From positions 1 through 50,941 of the forward strand of contig NZ_KB904677.1 of the NCBI RefSeq assembly GCF_000380165.1: 50,941 bases of DNA, read 5' to 3'. Numbering within the stretch: the stretch's first letter is position 1; each line of letters opens with the position of its first letter. Position numbers and translations under genes: made by a program. The stretch is from Wenjunlia vitaminophila DSM 41686. Lineage in GTDB: Bacteria; Actinomycetota; Actinomycetes; Streptomycetales; Streptomycetaceae. Positions 1 to 7,987 of the stretch are shown piece after piece. The notes below the pieces were generated by a model that ran no database searches, was not told the DNA's origin, and worked only from the letters and a program-made list of their open reading frames with translations.

Positions 1-263
1 CTATCTCCGCGGCCGAGGCATCAAAGCAGCGATCCCTGAACGGATCGACCAGATCAACGGCCGCATCCGGCGAGGCGAGAGCAGGTGCCGACTCAACCGC
101 GCGGCCTACCGCCGCCGCAACGTCGTCGAACGCTGCTTCAACCGGCTCAAGCACAACAAAGCCCTGGCCACCCGCTACGACAAACGCGCCCGCCACTACC
201 AAGCCCTGGTCACCCTCGCCTGCCTGCGACTCTGGCTGCCCTGACTTTGCGGACACGACCTAG
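1..263 (+). mobile_element. Right end of an IS5-family insertion sequence with CTAG target copy
   Basis: The transposase fragment ends at 244 and is followed by TTTGCGGACACGACCTAG (246-263), which looks like a terminal inverted repeat running into CTAG at 260-263. IS5-group elements commonly duplicate a YTAR tetranucleotide, and CTAG fits. The left end lies outside the window, so the repeat pairing cannot be confirmed. Confidence 0.6.
2..244 (+). CDS. IS5-type transposase, C-terminal fragment (cut by window start)
   Basis: The window opens inside this frame, so only the last 80 residues are seen. They contain the run RNVVERCFNRLK followed by an HYQALVTLACLRLWLP ending. This is the end of the DDE catalytic domain of IS5-family transposases, with the third acidic residue (E) in VVERCF. 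The enzyme would cut and rejoin the ends of its insertion sequence. The stop codon lies 15 bases before a CTAG tetranucleotide, which fits an IS5-type element ending right after its transposase gene. Whether the gene is intact cannot be judged here. Confidence 0.85.
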   Translation, partial: YLRGRGIKAAIPERIDQINGRIRRGESRCRLNRAAYRRRNVVERCFNRLKHNKALATRYDKRARHYQALVTLACLRLWLP

Positions 264-339
264 GACGTACGGGGCGGGGCGCCGGGGGACGCGGAGTGGC
301 CGGCACCGCCGTGGCCGACGCCGCGGGCGCGACCGGAAG

Positions 340-373
340 AACCCCACGGGAGCCGGAACCCCACGGGAGCCGG
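340..373 (+). repeat. Tandem 17-bp direct repeat, two perfect copies
   Basis: The unit AACCCCACGGGAGCCGG occurs at 340-356 and again at 357-373 with no spacer. It lies between the IS end and the GNAT gene start at 417, so it could be part of the 5' region of that gene or a replication-slippage scar. Confidence 0.85.
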
Positions 374-416
374 GAAACCAGTTGCCGATCCCCCGGACCA
401 CGGGCACCCTGCGGGC

Positions 417-914
417 ATGACCGAACTGCGGGTGCTGGGGCCGGACGACTGGCGGGTGTGGCGGGAACTGCGGCTGGCCGCGCTCGCCGAGGCGCCGCAC
501 GCCTTCGGCTCGACGTTGGCCGAGTGGCAGGGCGAGGGCGACCGGGCGGAGCGCTGGCGGAGCCGGCTGGACATCCCCGGCTCGCACAACACCGTCGCCG
601 TTCTCGGTGGTCAACCGGTCGGGATGGCCAGTGGCGTGCCCGCCGACATGCCCCACACCGTGGAGTTGATCTCGATGTGGGTCAGTCCGAAGGTTCGGGG
701 GCGGGGCGTGGGCGGCTCCCTGGTCGGAGAGGTCGAGCGGTGGGCCGGGCGCCTTCGGGCCACGACGCTGCGCCTGTCGGTGATGCCGGACAACGACGCG
801 GCCATCGCCTTCTACGCGCGCCTGGGCTTCGAGGACACCGGGGAGCCGGGCGACCTGGCGCCGGACGGCGTGCGCCGGGAACTGGTCATGGCGAAGGTCG
901 TGGACGCCGCGTGA
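417..914 (+). CDS. GNAT-family N-acetyltransferase
   Basis: This 165-residue protein has the GNAT fold layout. The acetyl-CoA pyrophosphate loop is VRGRGVGGSL at about residues 93-102 (R/Q-x-x-G-x-G/A pattern), and the terminal AIAFYARLGFEDTG motif lies at about 129-142. It would transfer an acetyl group from acetyl-CoA to an amine; the substrate cannot be told from sequence. The ATG at 417 has only a weak ribosome site (GCGGGC). Its last 103 bases overlap, on the opposite strand, the 3' end of the aromatic amino acid hydroxylase gene, so the two genes converge and overlap. It is separated from the IS remnant by a tandem repeat. Confidence 0.85.
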   Translation: MTELRVLGPDDWRVWRELRLAALAEAPHAFGSTLAEWQGEGDRAERWRSRLDIPGSHNTVAVLGGQPVGMASGVPADMPHTVELISMWVSPKVRGRGVGGSLVGEVERWAGRLRATTLRLSVMPDNDAAIAFYARLGFEDTGEPGDLAPDGVRRELVMAKVVDAA

Positions 915-1864
915 CGTCCGGGTCGCGGAGAGTGTTCCGCGGCGGCGCCCGCCACGGGTGACGCCGGTGCGCGCCACAGCTCGGTCCGCAGCACCTCCGG
1001 CTCGAGGCCGAGCCGGTCCGGCGTCCCGTCGTCGAAACCGTCGAGGAACCCCCGCAGGACGTCCTGGAGGTGCTCGGTGGAACGGACGGCGAACCGGACC
1101 GGTTGGTAACCGGTGACCTGGTAGGAGGCCCGGCCCATCGCCGCCGGGTCGAAGGGGCGGAGCTCCGCCTCGTGCAGCCGGGCCAGCTCCCCGTAGGAGG
1201 ACAGCAGTGCGGCCCCGTAGGCCCGCACCGCCCCGCGCTCGTGCACCACGCCGTGCTCCAGGGTGAACCAGTACACCCGGCTGAGCAGTTCGAGCGCCTC
1301 CTCGGTCCGCACCCGGGTGGCGGCCTCGCCCACGGCCCGGTACAGCCCGGCGAACCAGGGGGAGGCCAGGTGGATGCCGTGGCCGCACACGTCGTGGATG
1401 ATGTCGGGTTCCGGCGTGTACAGCGGCACTGCGGGGTGCCGGACGTACTGCACGGCGTGGAACCAGCCGTCCGCCAGCGACCGCAGGAACCGGTCGTTGG
1501 GCACCATCCCCCCGGCCAGGGTGAACCCGAACCCGGTCCGCTGCCGCAGCCCGTCCGCCACCTCCCGGTGCTGCGGAACGTGGTCGGCCGGCAGCGGGGC
1601 GTCCTCCCTCGCCTCCAGGACCAGGGAGCAGGCACGGGCCTCCTGCGCCGGCCACAACGCGGCGCGCACCGTGCGCCACAGCCGGTGCTCCGCGTCACGG
1701 TAGGTGACGTGTGGCGAGGGGCGTCCGACCTGGTGTCCGTCGGCGAGGGCGACCAGCGCGTCCCTGCGCCGCAGGTACTCCGGGTCCACCAGCCCGGGGT
1801 GGTCCCCGGCCGGGCCCAGGTCACCCCGGCCGGAGATCGGTGTGCGGTGACGGTTGCCGACCAT
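812..1864 (-). CDS. Pterin-dependent aromatic amino acid hydroxylase (phenylalanine 4-monooxygenase family)
   Basis: The 350-residue product carries the non-heme iron 2-His-1-Glu triad of the biopterin-dependent hydroxylases: PDIIHDVCGHG gives His157 and His162, and YWFTLEHG gives Glu203. Family members hydroxylate Phe, Tyr or Trp with O2 and a tetrahydropterin; which substrate is used here is not clear. There is no N-terminal regulatory ACT domain, as is usual in bacteria. The ATG at 1864 lies 28 bases after the stop of the eboF-like gene, so it looks like the last gene of the ebo operon. The catalytic domain appears to end near residue 305. The remaining low-complexity tail overlaps the convergent GNAT gene and may not be native. 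Confidence 0.85.
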   Translation of the reverse strand: MVGNRHRTPISGRGDLGPAGDHPGLVDPEYLRRRDALVALADGHQVGRPSPHVTYRDAEHRLWRTVRAALWPAQEARACSLVLEAREDAPLPADHVPQHREVADGLRQRTGFGFTLAGGMVPNDRFLRSLADGWFHAVQYVRHPAVPLYTPEPDIIHDVCGHGIHLASPWFAGLYRAVGEAATRVRTEEALELLSRVYWFTLEHGVVHERGAVRAYGAALLSSYGELARLHEAELRPFDPAAMGRASYQVTGYQPVRFAVRSTEHLQDVLRGFLDGFDDGTPDRLGLEPEVLRTELWRAPASPVAGAAAEHSPRPGRHAASTTFAMTSSRRTPSGARSPGSPVSSKPRRA

Positions 1865-1892
1865 GCGCAGCCGAGTACCCGCTGTCCGACGA

Positions 1893-3287
1893 TTACCCCA
1901 CGCCGAGCCCGGCGAGGCCGAGCAGCATCTCCTTGACCTCGGTGGCCTCCACGGGGCCGGTGACCGCGTCCGCGGCGGAGCACAGGATCACCGGCCCGTC
2001 GTCGGGGTCGTCCGGGAGACGGCCGTGGCTGCCCTGGATGGGTGACGGGTCCAGCGGCACCACCGCCATCCGGTAGCGCATGCCGAGTTTCTTGCGGGCC
2101 AGCGCGGTCGCCGCCCTCACCTTCACGTAGGGGTCGTGGGGGTCGAGGAAGAGTTCGACCGGGTCGTACCCCGGCTTGCGGTGGATCTCCACGAGCTGGG
2201 CGAAGTCGGGCGCGTGCGCGTCGTCCAGCCAGTAGTAGTAGGTGAACCAGGCGTCCGGCTCGGCGACCGCGACCAGCTCCCCGGACCGGGGGTGGTCCAG
2301 GCCGTGCTTCTTCTTGCCCTCGTCGTCCAGGAGGGTCTCGATCCCGTCCAGGCCGGCCAGTGCCGCGCGGGTGGCGGCCAGGTCCTCCGGACGGCGGACG
2401 TAGACGTGGGCGATCTGGTGGTCGGCGACCGCGAACGCCCGCGAGGCCATCGGGTCCAGGTACTCCATGCCGTCCTGGGTGTGCACCTCCAGCAGCCGCG
2501 CCCGGCGCAGCGCCCGGTTGATGTCCACCGCACGGGTGACGCGGGTGATCCCGTACTCGGAGAGCGCCACCACGGTGCGGCCCTCGGCCTGCGCGTCGTC
2601 GAGCAGGGGGGCGAGGGCGTCGTCCAGTTCGGTGGCCGCCCGGTGGGAACGCGGGTCGTCCGGGCCGTAGCGCTGGAGGTCGTAGTCGAGGTGGGGGAGG
2701 TAGCACAGGGCGAGGTCGGGGCGGCGGGTGGCGACGACGTGCCGGGTGGCGTCCACGATCCACCGGGAGGAGACGATGTCCGCCCCGGGCCCCCAGAAGT
2801 GGAACAGCGGGAAGGTCCCGAGCTTGGCGGTGAGCTCGTCGTGCAGCTCCACCGGCCGGGTGTAGCAGTCGGGTTCCTTGCGCCCGTCGGCGTAGTAGAT
2901 CGGGCGGGGCGTGACGGTGACGTCGGTGTCCGCGCCCATCGCGTACCACCAGCAGATGTTGGCCACGGTGTAGCCGGGGTGGATCCGGCGGGCGGCGTCC
3001 CACAGCTTGTCGCCGGACACCAGGCCGTTGTGCTGGCGCCACAGCAGCACCTCGCCGAGGTCGCGGAAGTACCAGCCGTTGCCGACGATGCCGTGTTCCG
3101 CGGGCAGGGTGCCGGTGAGGAACGTGGACTGGGCCGCGCAGGTCACCGCGGGCAGCACGGTGCCCAGGGGGGCGCTCGAGCCCTCGCGGGCCAGGCGGGA
3201 CAGCCGCGGCATGTGCTCGAGCAGCCGCGGGGTGAGGCCGACGACGTCCAGGACGAGGAGCGGTCGGGGGGTCGGTCCTTCGGTCAT
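1893..3287 (-). CDS. eboF: EboF-like alkaline phosphatase / nucleotide pyrophosphatase family protein
   Basis: A 464-residue protein of the type I phosphodiesterase/nucleotide pyrophosphatase fold. It begins with the metal-binding start PLLVLDVVGLTPRLLEHMP. The nucleophile region is PAVTCAAQSTFLTGTLPAEHG, with Thr in VTCAAQ, and the later metal sites are YLPHLDYDLQRYG and DHQIAHVYV. No signal peptide is seen, so it is predicted to be cytoplasmic. In cyanobacterial ebo clusters a pyrophosphatase-like protein occupies this role, plausibly removing phosphate or diphosphate from an intermediate. The ATG at 3287 overlaps the eboE stop by 4 bases (ATGA), showing translational coupling. Confidence 0.85.
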   Translation of the reverse strand: MTEGPTPRPLLVLDVVGLTPRLLEHMPRLSRLAREGSSAPLGTVLPAVTCAAQSTFLTGTLPAEHGIVGNGWYFRDLGEVLLWRQHNGLVSGDKLWDAARRIHPGYTVANICWWYAMGADTDVTVTPRPIYYADGRKEPDCYTRPVELHDELTAKLGTFPLFHFWGPGADIVSSRWIVDATRHVVATRRPDLALCYLPHLDYDLQRYGPDDPRSHRAATELDDALAPLLDDAQAEGRTVVALSEYGITRVTRAVDINRALRRARLLEVHTQDGMEYLDPMASRAFAVADHQIAHVYVRRPEDLAATRAALAGLDGIETLLDDEGKKKHGLDHPRSGELVAVAEPDAWFTYYYWLDDAHAPDFAQLVEIHRKPGYDPVELFLDPHDPYVKVRAATALARKKLGMRYRMAVVPLDPSPIQGSHGRLPDDPDDGPVILCSAADAVTGPVEATEVKEMLLGLAGLGVG

Positions 3288-4453
3288 GGCGACTCCTTCA
3301 GGCCCAGCTCGGTCAGCAGGTCCCGGGCGAGGCCGAGTTCGGCGGCGATGCCGTCGGCGAGTTCGGCCGGGGTGCGGGGGCGCAGCGCGGGCGGCAGCGC
3401 CTGCCAGGTGTAGGTCTCCACCTCCAGGTGCCTGGTGCGCGGGACGGGTCCGGTGAGCAGCCGGGTCAGCGTGTCCCTGAGCACGGGCAGCGTGGAGGTG
3501 AGCGGGGCGGCCGGCGAGGCGTGCAGCGGGACGTGGACGTGGGTGCGCCACGGGCCGGTGTCCGGGAGGGCGTCGCCGGCCACGGCCTGGTCCAGGTCGT
3601 CGGTGCCGCACAGGCCGGAACCGGTCAGGGTGCGGGTCTGGTGGAGGAAGCGGGGCTCGTGGAACGCGGCCAGCGCGCGGCGCACCTCGGGCCGGTCGGG
3701 GTGTTCCGCGTGCAGGGCCGCGGACGCCTGGACCTTGACCACCGGGACACCAGCGGCGTCCAGCGCGGCGAGGGCGGCGCCGGGGTCCTCGAAGGACGTG
3801 GCCAGGTGGCAGGTGTCCACGCAGATCCCGATCTTCGGGTGGGCCACCGCGGTCAGCGGGGCGATGGCGTCCCCGGTGGTCTCCACCACGCAGCCCGGCT
3901 CGGGTTCGAGGCCGATCCGGACGCTGCGGCCGGTCCGCTGTTCCAGGTCGTCGAGGCGCTCCCCCAGGGTGGTCAGCGCGGCCCTGGCCGCGTCGCTCCG
4001 ATCCTGGTCGAAGGGGGTGCGCCAGGCGATGGGCAGGGTGGAGACGGTGCCCTCGGTGACGTCGTCGGGGAGCAGTTCGACCAGCAGGTGCGCCAGGTCG
4101 GTGGTGTACCGCAGGCGCTCGGGTTCGGTCCAGTCCGGGCGGTAGACCCGGTGCTTGACCTCGGCGGCACCGAATCCCCGGTAGGGGAAGCCGTTGAGGG
4201 TGACGACCTCGAGTCCGCGCCGGTCGAGTTCGCCGCGCAGCGCGGCCAGGGCCGCGGGGTCCGCCCTGAGGGTGCGGGCCGCGGTGTCGGCGAGCCACAG
4301 GCCGACGCCCAGGCGTTCGACGCCCAGGCGCAGGCGCACCGGTTCGCAGTGCTCGGCGAGCTGGGCCAGCACCCCGTCGAGGGTCTCCGCCGGGTGGACG
4401 TTGGTGCAGTACGCCAGGTGCACGGTGGAGCCGTCGGCGTGGGTGAACCGCAT
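3284..4453 (-). CDS. eboE: EboE-like metabolite traffic protein (TIM barrel, AP-endonuclease-2 fold)
   Basis: A 389-residue protein that matches EboE in its opening, AYCTNVHPAETLDGVLAQL, and in the following LNGFPYRGF region. Probable metal-binding residues of a xylose-isomerase-like barrel are visible: Glu in IGLEPEPGCV, Asp and His in GICVDTCHLATS, and His in HVHVPLH. EboE is named for its role in the ebo cluster, where deletion affects export of a scytonemin precursor; its chemistry is not settled. It starts 3 bases after the eboB stop and overlaps eboF by 4 bases. No signal peptide or membrane segment is visible. Confidence 0.87.
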   Translation of the reverse strand: MRFTHADGSTVHLAYCTNVHPAETLDGVLAQLAEHCEPVRLRLGVERLGVGLWLADTAARTLRADPAALAALRGELDRRGLEVVTLNGFPYRGFGAAEVKHRVYRPDWTEPERLRYTTDLAHLLVELLPDDVTEGTVSTLPIAWRTPFDQDRSDAARAALTTLGERLDDLEQRTGRSVRIGLEPEPGCVVETTGDAIAPLTAVAHPKIGICVDTCHLATSFEDPGAALAALDAAGVPVVKVQASAALHAEHPDRPEVRRALAAFHEPRFLHQTRTLTGSGLCGTDDLDQAVAGDALPDTGPWRTHVHVPLHASPAAPLTSTLPVLRDTLTRLLTGPVPRTRHLEVETYTWQALPPALRPRTPAELADGIAAELGLARDLLTELGLKESP

Positions 4454-4456
4454 GGT

Positions 4457-5308
4457 TCACTCCCCGCCGCGGAGTATGGAGTTGCCCTCGTGCTGGACGT
4501 CGGCGGGCTCGGCGCGCTCCAGGTCGAGCCGTCCGCTGAGCCCGTAGAACGCGACCGGGTTGCGCCACAGCACCTGGTCCACCACGTCCTCGTCGAAGCC
4601 GGCCCTGAGCATGGCGTCGCCGACCTTCCGGGTCTTGAGCGGGTCGCTCTTCCCCCAGTCCGCCGCGGAGTTCACCAGTACCCGCTCCGGGCCGTGGCTC
4701 TTCAGGATGGCGACCATGCGGTCCTCGTCCATCTTGGTGTCGGGGTAGACGGAGAAGCCCATCCAGCAGCCGGCGTCCTTGGCCTCGCCCACCGTGGTCT
4801 CGTTGAGGTGGTCGAGCAGCACGTGTTCCACCGGGAGCGCGGACTCGGCGACCACGTCCAGGGTGCGGCGGAGGCCGGCGAGCTTGTCCCGGTGCGGGGT
4901 GTGCACCAGGGCCGGCAGGCCGTGGTCGGCGGCGAGCTGCAACTGGGTGGCGAGGGCGGTGTCCTCGGCGGGGGTCATCGAGTCGTAGCCGATCTCTCCG
5001 ACGGCCACCACGGAGTCCTTCACCAGGTACCTCGGCAGTTCGTCCAGGACGGGCACGCAGCGCGGGTCGTTGGCCTCCTTGGGGTTCAGCGCGATGGTGC
5101 AGTGGTGGACGATCCCGTACTGCGCGGCCCGGAACGGCTCCCAGCCCAGCAGCGCGTCGAAGTAGTCCACGAACGACTCCGGGGAGGTGCGGGGCTGGCC
5201 CAGCCAGAACGCCGGTTCGACCACGGCGCGGACCCCGGCGTCGTACATCGCCTGGTAGTCGTCGGTGGTCCGGGACGTCATGTGGATGTGCGGGTCGAAG
5301 ATGCGCAT
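4457..5308 (-). CDS. eboB: EboB-like TatD-family metal-dependent hydrolase
   Basis: The 283-residue protein has amidohydrolase/TatD metal ligands in order: DPHIHM at residues 5-10 (HxH), VAVGEIGYD (Glu), ALVHTPHRDK (His), LLDHLNE (His) and NSAADWG (Asp). It is predicted to be a cytoplasmic hydrolase of the ebo pathway with unknown substrate. Its ATG at 5308 shares one base with the TGA of eboA (TGATG), and eboE starts 3 bases downstream. The order eboA-eboB-eboE-eboF is kept as a block. Confidence 0.85.
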   Translation of the reverse strand: MRIFDPHIHMTSRTTDDYQAMYDAGVRAVVEPAFWLGQPRTSPESFVDYFDALLGWEPFRAAQYGIVHHCTIALNPKEANDPRCVPVLDELPRYLVKDSVVAVGEIGYDSMTPAEDTALATQLQLAADHGLPALVHTPHRDKLAGLRRTLDVVAESALPVEHVLLDHLNETTVGEAKDAGCWMGFSVYPDTKMDEDRMVAILKSHGPERVLVNSAADWGKSDPLKTRKVGDAMLRAGFDEDVVDQVLWRNPVAFYGLSGRLDLERAEPADVQHEGNSILRGGE

Positions 5309-5976
5309 CAGGACTCCTCGGCCTTCCCGGCCACGGCCAGGACGCGGGACAGGTCATCGGGGACGGGGCGGCCGGCGGCGGTGCGCTCGCTGGCGTAGTC
5401 GCCCAGCATGCGGGCGAGTTCGCCGTCGCCGTGGGCGCGTTCCTCGAGGGCGGCGACGGCGTCCACCGGGACGCCGGTGAACAGGCACTTCAGCACCGCG
5501 TGCCGCCAGGCGTGGGCGTCGAGGTGACGTCCGGCGTAGGGGCCCACGGCGGCGGCGACCAGGCGGGTGTCGTTGGTCCGCAGCGCGTCCTCGACCAGCG
5601 CGAGCCCGTCGGCGGGCGCGAGGTCGAGGTGGTCGAGGGCCAGCAGCACCGCACGGCGCTCCGCGGCGGTGCCCTGCCGGTAGAGGCGGGCGACCGCGGT
5701 GGCGTCCGGGCGGGCGGTGCGCAGCAGCAGCACGCGGGCCTGGTCGGCGGCGTCCTCGGCGCCGCAACGCCGCCCGGCCTCGGCGAAGCGCAGCTCCCAC
5801 GCGGGCAGTGCCCGACCGGGTGGGGCGCCGGCTGGCGCGGCGGCGGCTTCGGCGGCGTCGGTCAGGGCGCCGTCCAGCCAGGCGTTCGCCGGCGGCGCGA
5901 GACACGCCAGGAGGGCGGCGCGCAGCTCGTCCACGGTGGGGGGCGGGGAGCTGGGTGATGCGGTGGTGTGGGTCAC
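5308..5976 (-). CDS. eboA: EboA domain-containing protein
   Basis: A 222-residue, alanine-rich, mostly helical protein. It matches EboA in layout: an N-terminal VDELRAALLACL segment, the WLDGALTDA region, the LYRQGTAAERRAVLLALDHL repeat-like core and a C-terminal HAWRHAVLKCLFTGVPVD. EboA is a marker protein of ebo clusters with no known catalytic motif; HEAT-like helical packing is likely. The GTG start at 5976 overlaps the upstream gene by 4 bases (GTGA). No signal peptide is visible. Confidence 0.85.
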   Translation of the reverse strand: MTHTTASPSSPPPTVDELRAALLACLAPPANAWLDGALTDAAEAAAAPAGAPPGRALPAWELRFAEAGRRCGAEDAADQARVLLLRTARPDATAVARLYRQGTAAERRAVLLALDHLDLAPADGLALVEDALRTNDTRLVAAAVGPYAGRHLDAHAWRHAVLKCLFTGVPVDAVAALEERAHGDGELARMLGDYASERTAAGRPVPDDLSRVLAVAGKAEES

Positions 5977-6815
5977 CTGGTGCCTCCGTTTCGCAGGAAC
6001 CGCAGGGAGCGTTCGGCGAGTTCGGGGCCGGCGTGGGAGTGCCGGGGCAGTTCGACGACGGCCAGCCCCCGGTACCCGACGTCGGTCAGCGCCTCGAGCA
6101 CCGGCGGGAAGTCGATCTCTCCGTCACCGAACGGGAGGTGCTCGTGGACACCTCGGCGCATGTCCTCGAGTTGGACGTGGCGCAGCCACGGCGCGGCGGA
6201 CCGCACGCACTCGGCCGGCGGCTCGGGCTCCAGGCACTGGCAGTGGCCGATGTCCAGGGTGAGTCCGAGCGGGTCGGGGTCGCCGAGGTCGGCGCGGAGC
6301 CGGTGGAAGTCGGCGACGGTGGCCAGCAGGTGGCCGGGTTCGGGTTCGACCGCGACGGGGATGCCCGCCGCGTCGGCCGCCTCCAGGACGGGGGGCAGCG
6401 CCTCGCCGAGGCGTTTCCACCCGGTGCCCGGGTCGGTGCCTTCGGGCAGGACACCGCTGAAGCAGTGCACCGCGTGCGCCCCGAGGTCGGCGGCGACCTG
6501 CACGGCCCTCAGCAGCAGCCGGACGCGGGCCGCCCTGGCGTCCGGGTCCGGGTCGAGCAGGGAGGGCCCGTGCTTGCGCCGGGGGTCCAGGACGTAGCGG
6601 GCCCCGGTCTCCACGGTGACCTCGAGGCCCAGGTCGGCCAGCCGTCCGGCGACGACCCGGGTGCGGTCGGCGAGCCCGGGCGCCATCGGGTCCAGGTGCA
6701 TGTGGTCGAGCGTCAGGCCGACCCCGTCGTAGCCGAGGTCGGCGAGGAGCGCCAGGGCGTCGTCGAGTCGCAGGTCGGTGAGCCCGTTGGTGCCGTACCC
6801 CAGCCGCGGGCTCAT
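5973..6815 (-). CDS. Sugar phosphate isomerase/epimerase-like TIM-barrel protein of the ebo operon
   Basis: This 280-residue protein is a xylose-isomerase-like TIM barrel. Metal-ligand positions are visible in VAVEPEPGHLL (Glu), LTLDIGHCQCL (Asp, His), HVQLEDM (His/Glu) and VVELPRHSH (Glu). Such proteins isomerise or epimerise sugars, or act as dehydratases. Here it sits between the EboC-like prenyltransferase and EboA, overlapping both by 4 bases. It is distinct from EboE, which shares the same fold. It may act on the cyclitol formed by the synthase at the head of the operon; this is inferred from context only. Confidence 0.8.
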   Translation of the reverse strand: MSPRLGYGTNGLTDLRLDDALALLADLGYDGVGLTLDHMHLDPMAPGLADRTRVVAGRLADLGLEVTVETGARYVLDPRRKHGPSLLDPDPDARAARVRLLLRAVQVAADLGAHAVHCFSGVLPEGTDPGTGWKRLGEALPPVLEAADAAGIPVAVEPEPGHLLATVADFHRLRADLGDPDPLGLTLDIGHCQCLEPEPPAECVRSAAPWLRHVQLEDMRRGVHEHLPFGDGEIDFPPVLEALTDVGYRGLAVVELPRHSHAGPELAERSLRFLRNGGTR

Positions 6816-7987
6816 GTGGGGCTCACCTTCCGGGACAGCCGCCGGGCCAGCGGCACCAGCCCGGCGACGGCGACGGCGGTCCCGGCGGCTCCTGACCGGG
6901 CGGCGAGCGCGGCCTGGAGCGGGATCATCGCCCGGATGCCGCCGCCGACCGCCCGCTGGGTGAGCGGCGGCGAGGGGTTGAGCACGGCGTGGAACAGCGG
7001 TTTGGCGGCGGTGGCCGCGTAGCCCAGGGCCAGCGCCGCCCGGGCCAGGTCCGGGACGGAACGTGGCCGGCCTGGCGACCGCCGGACCGTGGCCGGGACG
7101 GTGTGGGCGCCGGGTGGTGCCGCGTGGTCACGGGCCGACGTGCGGGGGCGGTGCCGGCTGGTCCACGCCCCGAGGCCGGCGGTCACCCCCAGCGCGGCGA
7201 GCGGCGTCACCGGGGAGCCCCCCTGGGTTTCCCGGCGGGACACCAGGGTCACCGCGGCGGTGTGCGCGCCCAGGGCCGCCGCCGGGCCGAGCGCGCCGCG
7301 CCATCCCGCGGTGCCGGCCGGCGTTGCGCTGCTCCGCGCGGGGCGCGCGGTGGCCGCGGCACCCAGCAGGAGGTCGAGCGAACGGGCCGTGGCCATCACC
7401 GCCGGACCCGCGGGGGTGTGCTTCAACCGCAGGTCGTAGGCCCAGACCGTGCCGGCGAGCGCGGTGGCGAGGACCGTGGCGGAACGCCCGGCCCGGGAGG
7501 CGAGGGCCAGTCCGGCGACGGTCAGGCCCACTCCGGCGGCGAGCGCCGCCCGCGGGGCGATCCGGCCGGAGGGGATGGGACGGTGGGGACGTTCCGCGGC
7601 GTCCTCGTCCCGGTCCGCCCAGTCGTTGAGGGCCATCCCCGCCTGGTAGAGACACAGGGAGGCGGCGACGGCCAGCCCGGTGCGCCGGTTCGGTCGGCGC
7701 CCGGCGGCGGCCGCCCCGGCGAGGGCGTCGCCGGGCACCGTGAACAGCGCGGGCAGCCTGAGCAGTTCGGCCCAGTCCCGGAGCCTGACGGCGCGGGAAC
7801 GGGACGCGGTGCCCGGCGCCGGCCCGCTCGCGGCGGTGGCGGGCCGCCCGGGCTCACGCCCGGGGGGTCTGGCCGGCGAGGCGTGGGCGATCAGGGGGCG
7901 CTGGGGCCTGGTGGCGGCCGGGGCCACCCAGGTGGGGCGGCGGCTCCGCCGCGCCGCCGCGTTCAGGGCGTCACGGACCCGGTTCAC
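6812..7987 (-). CDS. eboC: EboC-like UbiA-family prenyltransferase
   Basis: The 391-residue protein has a UbiA core starting near residue 68 (RDWAELLRLPALFTVPGDAL). It carries the diphosphate-Mg motif NDWADRDED followed by RPHRPIPSGRI, and a second Asp motif, YDLRLKHTPAGP. Several hydrophobic membrane segments are seen. The family transfers an isoprenoid chain from its diphosphate onto an acceptor in the membrane. The first ~65 residues are Arg/Pro/Ala-rich and unlike the core, so they are either a cytoplasmic extension or a sign that translation starts later. The GTG start overlaps the upstream stop (GTGA). Confidence 0.85.
   Translation of the reverse strand: MNRVRDALNAAARRSRRPTWVAPAATRPQRPLIAHASPARPPGREPGRPATAASGPAPGTASRSRAVRLRDWAELLRLPALFTVPGDALAGAAAAGRRPNRRTGLAVAASLCLYQAGMALNDWADRDEDAAERPHRPIPSGRIAPRAALAAGVGLTVAGLALASRAGRSATVLATALAGTVWAYDLRLKHTPAGPAVMATARSLDLLLGAAATARPARSSATPAGTAGWRGALGPAAALGAHTAAVTLVSRRETQGGSPVTPLAALGVTAGLGAWTSRHRPRTSARDHAAPPGAHTVPATVRRSPGRPRSVPDLARAALALGYAATAAKPLFHAVLNPSPPLTQRAVGGGIRAMIPLQAALAARSGAAGTAVAVAGLVPLARRLSRKVSPT

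Noticed and set aside
3428-5398. A 656-codon plus-strand frame opposite eboE, eboB and eboA
   Set aside because: It has low-complexity Gly/Val/Arg content and no family match; the minus-strand genes have clear domains and coupled starts.
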